From positions 27,224,300-27,288,299 of the forward strand of contig CM064431.1 of the NCBI GenBank assembly GCA_032690845.1: a stretch of 64,000 bases of DNA, given 5' to 3'. The position numbers and the translations under genes are program-made. The stretch is from Eleusine coracana subsp. coracana. Lineage: Eukaryota > Streptophyta > Magnoliopsida > Poales > Poaceae. Below, piece by piece: positions 56,386 to 64,000 of this stretch. Positions within the stretch are counted from its first letter, which is position 1. Every line of letters starts with the position of its first letter. The notes beneath the pieces are model-generated. The model worked only from the letters and a program-made list of their open reading frames with translations. It was not told where the DNA came from and made no database searches.

Positions 56386-57089
56386 GGATCCTTAAACTAT
56401 TAGAAATGATCATTAAAGTCTACAAACTTTATAGCGACCTCATAGATCCTTGATCTATTTATATTGTATTAACTAGGTCCTCACCATCGTTACCCATCCA
56501 CTCCCTAAGCGCAATGCCATCGCTGAACTGCTCTCTACGTGTGATGTCACATTTGTATAACTGCCTTGCAGGCGAGCACTGTCGAGCCTATGTGATGATG
56601 CCAACTAACGGAAGGTGCACTCTACTCGTCGCGGCCTCACTCTCCCCATCGAGGCCTATTCCTGCCGGCCACGGGAATTCCCGTCTGCCTGCCAGGCGGT
56701 GATGACGGCAACGTGTCACGTGTGAAGGGCACCATACACGAAAGCCAGGCCGTCATCGTAGGTATCGGGCACGCCATCTTCGTAGTTAATGAGTAACGGA
56801 ATGAGAAGACGAGGTCGCGATAGAAGAACGAGATCAGATGTATGGGCAAGCCGCAACTGGCAGAGCGCAACTGCTGCTAGCTGGTGTCATCGTGGAGGTT
56901 CGGCGATGCTCACGTGGATACCGAATGTCAGGCGACGGCGACGCGCATGTAGAACTGATGGGTGGTGACCTTGTGGACCTTAAATAGATTATGGACTTTG
57001 GGAGAGTCACTATAAAAGTTTAGAAATCCAAATGGTCACTTTAAAAGTTGATGGACCTATATGAGTATTTCTAAATAGTTTAAGGACCT
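56386..57089. mobile_element. Probable TIR transposon inside the Copia remnant
   Basis: GGATCCTTAAACTATTAGAAAT at the left matches, as reverse complement, ATTTCTAAATAGTTTAAGGACC at 57067-57088. Inner segments (CTACAAACTTTATAGCGACCTC versus TTCTAAACTTTTATAGTGACTC) extend the inverted repeat beyond 100 bases with mismatches. The interior is GC-rich without a recognised gene. Long imperfect inverted repeats suggest a Mutator-like or related element. The target duplication was not resolved. Confidence 0.5.
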
Positions 57090-57109
57090 ATAATGCACTT
57101 TACTCTTTC

Positions 57110-59438
57110 TACTTCATCACGGATTTACACATAGAGCATGTTTCATCATCATAGCTAATCGCCGATAGATTCAACAACTACTATACACATCCCCGTTCAG
57201 AAACAGATATATTTCCTTGGGCCCTAAGTTCAGAATCATAAGGCTTCTCTTAACCCCAGGCTGGCTACGTACTCCTTGAACACGCTGGGCGGTAGGCCTT
57301 TCGTGAGCCGATCCATAAGCATTCTTTCAGTCGTTAAATGCTCGAGACTTATAGTGCGATACTGGACTTTATCTTTAATAACATAGTACTTTATGTTAAT
57401 GTGCTTGGCAGCACCACTAGATTGATTGCTGTGAGCATATATTACTACTGGTTTATTATCGCAGTATTACTCTTAATCCGGGTAAAAATTTCTTTAGCCA
57501 GTTGACTTGCCTCGTGGCCTCATAACATGCTATAAACTCGGCATACATGGTAGACCCTGCTGTAATAGTCTGTTTTGAGCTTTTTCATGAAATAGCTCCT
57601 CCTGCCAGGGTAGCAAAGTCTGAATCAGAATACCCCACCACTTGGAGTGAATCTGATCTTTGTATACTAACATGAGGCCTTTCATTCCTTGCAAATATCA
57701 TAAGACTTTCTTTATCAACTTCTAGTGCTTTGGGTCTTGATTACTCTAAAATCTGCCAAATAACCCGGTGACAAATGCTAAATCAGCGCGTATACATACT
57801 TGCGCATAGTGCAAGCTTCTTACAGCCGAAGCATATGGTTTTATTTTCATCTTATTGAGCTTATACTGATTCTTAGGTTTTCGCCAATCCCCAAATCTTT
57901 CGCCCTTGACTATAGGAGTAGGTGTAGCACTGCATTTGTGCATGTTGAATTTCTTCAACACCTTCTCTATATATGTCTTTTGAGACAGTCCTAATATGTA
58001 TCTTCTTCTATCTCGGTGAATTTCAATGCCCAAAACATATAATGCTTCACCAAAATCTTTCATGTCAAAGTTTGAGGACAAGAATTTCTTTGTTTCATGT
58101 AGCAGGCTTATCACTACTGGCCAGTAGAATATTATCCACATATAGAACTAGGAAAATAAATTTTCCATTCTTGAACTTTGTATAGATGCAATTGTCCTCA
58201 ATACTTGCTTGAAATCCATATTTCTTTATTGTTCCATCAAACTTCAAGTACCACAGTCTTGAAGCTTACTTTAACCCATAAATGGATCTCCGACATCCCA
58301 TACTTCCTTTTTCTTACACAACAAAACCTTTCGGTTATGCCATGTAAACCTTTTCTTCTAAATCCCCATTTAGGAATGCGGTTATTACATCCATTTGATG
58401 CAATTCTAAATCGTAATGCGCCACTAGTGCCATTATAATTCTGAAGGAATCTTAACAAGAGACTGGAGAAAATGTCTCATTGTAATCAATTCCTTCTCTT
58501 TGCGTAAAGCCTTTAGCCACAAGTCGTGCCTTAAACTTTTCTATATTCCTTCTAGAGTCATATTTAGTTTTGTAGACCCATTTGTAGCCTACTATTTTGG
58601 CTCCTTTAGGAATTTCTTCTAAGTCTCAAACTTCATTGTGACTCATTGATTTTATTTTGTTTTTCATGGCCTCCAACCATTTAGATGAGCGTACACTTCT
58701 CATGGCTTCTTCATAGTCAGCTGGTATTGCTGACTTTCTAGCTCATTGAGACCTTCTAGGGGCCTCTTCATTTGGCATAATTTTTGTTTGAGGCTGTTGT
58801 GGAGCCTGCTCTTCTGACACATTATCTGTTTGAGGCTGCTGCAACTCCCCCTCATTCGTGGTAGGTTGCTCTTCTACCACAGGTGGAGTGACAATAGGTG
58901 TTGGCACTGCAACGTCAGGCATCACAGGCGCAACATCAATAGGCAGTAAGAAGAAAGGCTCTTGACTCATAGAATCGGGTACATATACCCGCTTCTCCTC
59001 AAGATTGATCTCTCGAGCTACCATGCTCCCCTTAATCATATCGTCCTCCAAAAAGACGGCATGTCTTGTTTCTACAAACTTTGTATATCTATTTGAGCAG
59101 TAGAAACGGTAACCTTTGGACTTTTCTGGGTAGCCAGTAAAATGACAACTTACTATCTTGGGATCCAATTTTCCAAGATTTGGATTAAATATCTTAGCCT
59201 CTGCAAGACTCCCCCAGACACAGAGGTGTGCCAGCAAAGGCACTCTTCCAGTTCATAAATCATACGGTGTGTTGGGCACCGATTTATTTGGAACTCTATT
59301 GAGAATATGAATAGCGGTTTTTAAAGCCTCTATCCATAAACTCACTCGCAGTGTGGAGTAGCTTATTATGCAGCACACCATATGCATCAAGGTACGGTTA
59401 TGCCTTTCTGCTACTCCATTCTTTTGTGGCTCGCCCAG
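57110..59438 (-). pseudogene. Decayed Copia pol remnant: integrase C-terminus, RT and RNase H
   Basis: From 59438 downward: the integrase end (a GEPQKNGVAERHNRTL-type segment, then LAHLCVWGSLAEAKIF, HFTGYPEKSKGYRFY), the Pro/Gln/Val-rich linker (59243-58743), RT pieces out of frame (a YGLKQAS-like region is lost), and 58141-57746 with FDMKDFGEALYVLGIEIHRDR and KVLKKFNMHKC. A degraded RNase H region follows to about 57240. Many stops are present. On the right it is cut within the integrase at 59439, where a Gypsy-like element starts. With 55882-56343 it forms the 3' half of one old Copia copy. Confidence 0.85.
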
Positions 59439-60629
59439 TGTAGAATACTGGATGACTGTCGAGATTTGATCTTGGCAGTGTATTTATAGGGCTACGTCGG
59501 TATTAAGAACTTGATGGTTAAGACACGAGACGCCGAGTTATGCAAGTTCAGGCCCTCTCGATGAGAGTAAAAATCCTACGTCATGTGTTCTGTGATTTGT
59601 ATTATGATGAAGTCATGCCCCTTGACGGGGGGTTCCTGCCGCCTTATCTATTCGGTCGGCATAGGGTACATGAAAAGTCCTACTCGTAGTCTACAAGGAT
59701 TTACATAGAAAGTCTATTGCTAATTATCTTGCGCTCCAAGCCGACTCGGTCGGTCCCCTTATTGGTAGGCCACCCGGTCGTCTATCGACTTAAGCAAAGC
59801 TATGGATACCGGTAAGGTAAGTATTCCACAACATCTCCCGAGTGCTTTCTGATTTTGAGCTGTGACTTGCCCAGTGTTCTTCAGTATCGATATGAACATA
59901 TCACAAATTAGGAAGACCTCAGGATTGAAGTTTCTGACAAATCTGGTGCGCCGACTTGGTGCACCTAATGAGGTGTAGCCCCCGACTCTTGTTTAATTTG
60001 GAGACTAACAAATAATGTAAGAGTCTAATAATATTAGCTCTTAACATTTCGTTGTGTATGGTTCACTCAAACCATCAAGTCCGAGTTTGTCTATCCTCTA
60101 ATCATCAAATTAGAGGGTTAGTTGGCATAACATCAATGACGCTGACCGATTAAAAGGAAAACCAAGTGATATACACTCTAGTCCGAGTGACTCATAGACC
60201 TAAATATCATGACATCAATCATGTTACGGCCCATATAAAATTTTATGACGTCAATCATAATACAGTACTAAGCAAAAATGACATCAATCATAAAATAGCT
60301 TTTCCTTAATAAATTGTCACTCATATTATAATAAACCCAGACATCAATCAGCAATATAAAAATTGAACTTATACCCGTACGACCGTCAAGTCCTTTGCTA
60401 CATGATCATCAAATCACATAGATACAGAAATATTTTTAACTGGATTTACCACTGCTTCTCATCAAAGAATCCCCCGAGAGTAATTCTCAAGGCATAATTA
60501 TTTAGCAATAATTATTTTTAATGAACATCACATGTTTTTATTTTAAATGAGCAGAACAGATAGCCTGCTACTGTGCGGCCCATGTCAGCCCATATGGACC
60601 CCTCGCGACTAGGTCAAAAAGCAAAGGTA

Positions 60630-60637
60630 TAAAACGG
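60630..60637 (+). promoter_or_regulatory. TATA box of the Gypsy-like element
   Basis: GGTATAAAACGGG, about 210 bases before the ATG at 60845, followed by a pyrimidine-rich leader (CTCTTTCTCGCGCCTCC-type) like those of expressed plant genes. Confidence 0.6.
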
Positions 60638-60844
60638 GAAGGGGAGGATGACGCAAATTCCACGCCGCCATTTCGCGCAAACGTTTCGTCTTTCTCGCGC
60701 CTCCTCTGCTCTCGTGCCTCCTCTGTTCTAGGGTTCTACCTTATCGCCGTAGCCACCACAGATCTTCAACGCGTCCAAGCCCCCGAGACTCCGGTAGGGT
60801 TAGGTTCTGCTTTCAGATCCGCCACATTTCTCGCCATCGCCAAG

Positions 60845-63452
60845 ATGCCGCGCAAGTTGGTGAAGAAGTCGAAGGGCGCCGCCACCATCGAGTCTTCCTC
60901 ATTGGAGCTTGACATCACAGAGCAGCTCCTGGAGCTTTTCGAGAGCACCATCAGCATCAACACGCTGTCCGGCACGGTCGTCGACGGCATCCTTTCGGAA
61001 CAGGCACGACTAAACTGAAAGGTACCTGGTTCCAAACCTCTTCCCTTCCCAATCTGCAATCAGATCGTAGTCTTCGCTCTTTCTTTGAGCATGGATTCGG
61101 AGTCCCCTACTGCAGCTTCTTATGCGGGCTCCTCTTCTTTTACGGGATTGTGTTAGTTAACCTCAATCCCAACTCCATTCTGCACATCGCCATCTTCATG
61201 CATATGTGCGAAGCTTTCTTGGGTATGTTGCCCCACTTCATTCTGTTTTGCCACCTCTTTGTCCTTCGTCCCTTGTCGTCCGTTGTCAATCAAAAAGCCA
61301 TTGGGGGCGTAGGCATCCAGCTTCGGAAGAAGGACTTGTACATCGATGTCCCCCTGGCAACAGGAAACAAGAAATGGCAGGACGAGTGGTTCCACTGTGA
61401 CAATCCTCCCCCGCCCTCTCAGATTCTATTGGTGCCAAGGCTAGCCCCCAGTCCTCTTGGACTGAGAAGCCTGACCCAAACGATGTTCAAGTTCAGGAGC
61501 TCTTGAGGAAGATTGCCAATCTGAAGGAGGGAATCAATGGTGTCTCCATAGCCAAGAGTTTCATCATTCGCCGAGTGCAACCTCTCAAACAGTAATGCCA
61601 TCTAGGATGAGATTATACTTCTGACAATGAGACCAGAGAGGTTCCCGACCTACCGAACTCAGCTTTGCACAAGGCTTGTCTAAGCAAAATGTTTGAATTG
61701 GTCGGTCCCTAAGATCATGTGTTGATCAAGAAGGCATATAACAAGGGCACTCACCGAGCCCGAGTAATCAATAGCTTTCACGTCATCTTCAACTGTTAGT
61801 TTAGCAAAGGCTTTGTTAATACTGTCTTCATGTACATGTGCAGGTACTTGACACATGTGTCTCACCCTCCACTCCCGCCTACTGATACGGAAGGAGTGGA
61901 CTATGCTGCCAAGCCACTTCCGCAGACCGACCCTACCAAGACAAGATCATCAACAGGCACGCTTCAGACCGATTCGGTTGATGCAGGTGGCTCTACTGCC
62001 CCTGACGTCAATCTGCCTTCCTCCGGTCAACGAGTCAAGTTGGTCACCCACCATCGGAGACGATACTAAGGGGATGGTGATGATGATGATGACTAGGGAG
62101 AGCATCCTCAAGGCATTGGTCACCACTCTTCTGCTCCCACCGACCGACCTTCAAGCCAGTCAGAACTCCCGCATCATGTGACTGCTGATGTTGGAGCAAA
62201 AGAGCAGACTACGGCGGTGGTGAAGCAACCTTCTTTGAAGAGGAAGCAATATGATTCACAGGCCACTTCTATAAAAAGGAAGGTCTATAGGATCAAGATT
62301 AATCAAGCCTCTGAGTAAGTTTTCTCATCACCATTCTTGAATGATTTATCCAAGAGTCTATCTGACCTCCAAATTTTTGTCTGAAGTGGAGATGCCTGTC
62401 AGTCGACCGGAACACCAAGCGGTCGAGGATAAAACCATACCAGTCGAGGAACCAGTGGGTCGACCAGAAGCAGAAGATCTGGAGATCCTTCATCTGCACC
62501 GTGAAGCTTCCAAGGTACATCAATACCAAGACTTTTGTCCTTCTTAAGTTATATAAAGTGTTGAACCACTCTGCTTCTCTTTGACCAGCAAATGTATTCT
62601 CTTCTTGAGAAAAAACAAGCGCGGATTGAATTCCTTGAGGCTGAAAGCTTTGGTAACGTAGTCTGAATCTCCAATGAAAGAATATTATTCCTGCTTACTG
62701 ACACGGTGTCACTCTAACTACAGTCACCGGTCAGCAATACTCCAAAACCAAGGAACAAGTAAACAAACTGCTGACCGACTTCAGAGCGGTGAACGCCTTT
62801 TTGGAGCAGAGCCGTCTCAACAACGTAGGTAAAAATCTAATAAGTCCTTCTAGCTTCATTATTTCCCATGCTAAAAACTTGATAAATGTCCTCAGCTAAT
62901 GAGAAGAAAGCACTTGACTTGGAGAAGCTTACTTCATATCAGCAGAGGTACTTAGACACTCTGACTGCCGAGAAGAATGACCTCGCCACGTCACTTAAAG
63001 AACAGAGCGCCGAGAACGCTCAGTTGAAGAAGAACCTGGAGGAGATCGAGGAGAAGCTGAAACAAGCCAAAAGTTCTGAAAAAGCCTTTAAATGTAATCT
63101 TGCTAGTAAGCTCTTCTCCATTGTCTTTGCCATCTATCTTGTAATTTTCATCTTCCGATTTTGAAATTGGTCTAAAGTATTATCTTATAGTGCTCGGAAA
63201 GCTCTGGACTATATCCATGCGAAGCATGTTGAGCAGACCGGGCACTCCATCGACTACTTGCTGGAGCATGCATCAGAGACGGTTGCAAAACATACTAGGA
63301 GGGTAGCAACCGAGGCCGGGAGCCAAGTGTTTGTTGTTTGCCAATCTTGGTCTCCTGAACTGCCATTGGACAAGATCAAAGAGGGCTTCAACCCAAAACT
63401 GACAGTTGACCAATGCCAGTTGTTAATGGACTCGATGATAGAAACCTCTTAG
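60845..63452 (+). pseudogene. Gag-like protein in pieces (Transposase_28 domain and coiled coil)
   Basis: ATG 60845 starts MPRKLVKKSKGAATIE, a typical basic opening, but the frame stops after 57 codons. The Transposase_28 domain (despite its name, a Gypsy gag-type region) is at about 61110-61420: CGLLFFYGIVLVNLNPNSILHIAIFMHMCEAFLG, then GGVGIQLRKKDLYIDVPL and WQDEWFHCDN. Further pieces are 61480-61600, 61830-62180 and 62341-62547. 62886-63164 is a strong coiled coil (EKNDLATSLKEQSAENAQLKKNLEEIEEKLKQ), and the tail at 63190-63452 contains DYLLEHASETVAKHTRRVATEAG. Several breaks look like GT...AG boundaries, so the gag may be spliced, but stop codons near 61018 show damage too. Confidence 0.7.
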
Positions 63453-63559
63453 GCCCTAGTTGAGAATGTTAACGTCAATCTAGCTATACCAACTCCTCCT
63501 GCCTCTCCAGAAATAGAAGATAATGCTTCCTCTCCTTCGGCAGAGCTGTAATTTATGTA

Positions 63560-64000
63560 ATAGGATACATTAGTAGTATTTGAGTAGGAAAACAATATGT
63601 TCCTTGTGGAAATAATAATTGTTCTTTTCTTTGCTTAATTACTAAACAAGTTTAGAAAATCGACTGAATAGCCATTAGAGCAATCTCCTGTCACTTATAG
63701 TAGACCAGTCGGCACCTAGCTGTGTTATCGCGCTTTAGCACTTGAACCTTTTTACTATAAGATCTTATAGATAAAACAAAAGATGCATCGGTCTACCCTA
63801 ACATTTAAAGTCGTCATTCATAACCGCGTCAATCAGAGTCGACCAGTCGACACATGACCTCAGGCTCTTTGGCTCTGAGTTTAGTGTAGTGGTAGTCTGT
63901 TGTGCAGTATAAATTGTATAACCGTCAAGTTGCAGCATTTAGACCAAAAATATAAGACCGTGTCAAAACCTGAGGAATCGGTCAGCAAAAATCCAAAACC
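63560..64000 (+). other. Right edge, no gene recognised
   Basis: AT-rich sequence after the gag tail, with repeated GACCAGTCG/GTCGACCAGTCG motifs near 63700 and 63838. It is probably internal sequence of the Gypsy-like element; the window ends inside it. Confidence 0.4.

Larger units (their letters stand above)
59439..64000 (+). mobile_element. Gypsy-like element with Transposase_28-type gag, running off the window
   Basis: It starts with TGTAGAATACTGG exactly where the Copia integrase breaks, so an LTR of this element probably begins at 59439. A TATAAAA box sits near 60632. Gag-like pieces follow at 60845-63560. The 3' half and second LTR are beyond the window, so the LTR end and target duplication cannot be set. 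Assignment to Ty3/Gypsy rests on the gag family. Confidence 0.7.

Overview
The window is nuclear DNA from a grass, most likely a panicoid such as the sorghum, sugarcane, Miscanthus or maize group. The evidence is GC-rich first exons, intron-containing plant genes, and long stretches of nested Copia, Gypsy, LINE and CACTA elements. The species is an inference. Nothing bacterial, viral or organellar was seen, and no rRNA, tRNA or CRISPR was found.

Two host genes appear intact. On the minus strand (31680-37675) is a nine-exon plastid phosphoenolpyruvate/phosphate translocator (PPT, 389 aa). On the plus strand (51571-55512) is a six-exon class I RPD3-type histone deacetylase closest to plant HDA6 (458 aa). 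They are divergent, separated by about 14 kb of transposons. One exports plastid phosphate in exchange for PEP; the other removes acetyl groups from histones. Nothing suggests they share a pathway.

Layout. 1-4143: remnant of a chromodomain Gypsy element with its 3' LTR. 4144-5224: no gene. 5225-31488: a four-level nest. A minus-strand L1-like LINE is split by Copia family A (6331-25980, minus). Family A's 5' LTR is split by Copia family B (13004-25153, plus). Family B's gag region holds a solo LTR of family A (15559-17439). Junctions carry 5-bp target duplications: exact for B and for the solo LTR, one mismatch for A. 31489-37675: PPT, with a truncated LINE in intron 4 and an inverted-repeat cluster in intron 1. 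37676-40329: PPT upstream region, a CACTA-like MITE and a 44-bp tandem repeat. 40330-about 44740: decayed CACTA transposon with TNP2-type transposase. About 44741-49804: decayed Copia material (minus). 49805-51570: MITE-rich upstream region of the deacetylase. 55882-59438: decayed Copia remnant (minus), interrupted at 59439 by a Gypsy-like element running off the right end.

I found no clearly new protein system. The most unusual features are the reciprocal A-in-B-in-A nesting, palindromic motif arrays shared in style by unrelated LTRs, an inverted pair of perfect heat-shock-element-like motifs directly upstream of the PPT start codon, and an inverted repeat in PPT intron 1 that could fold as RNA.
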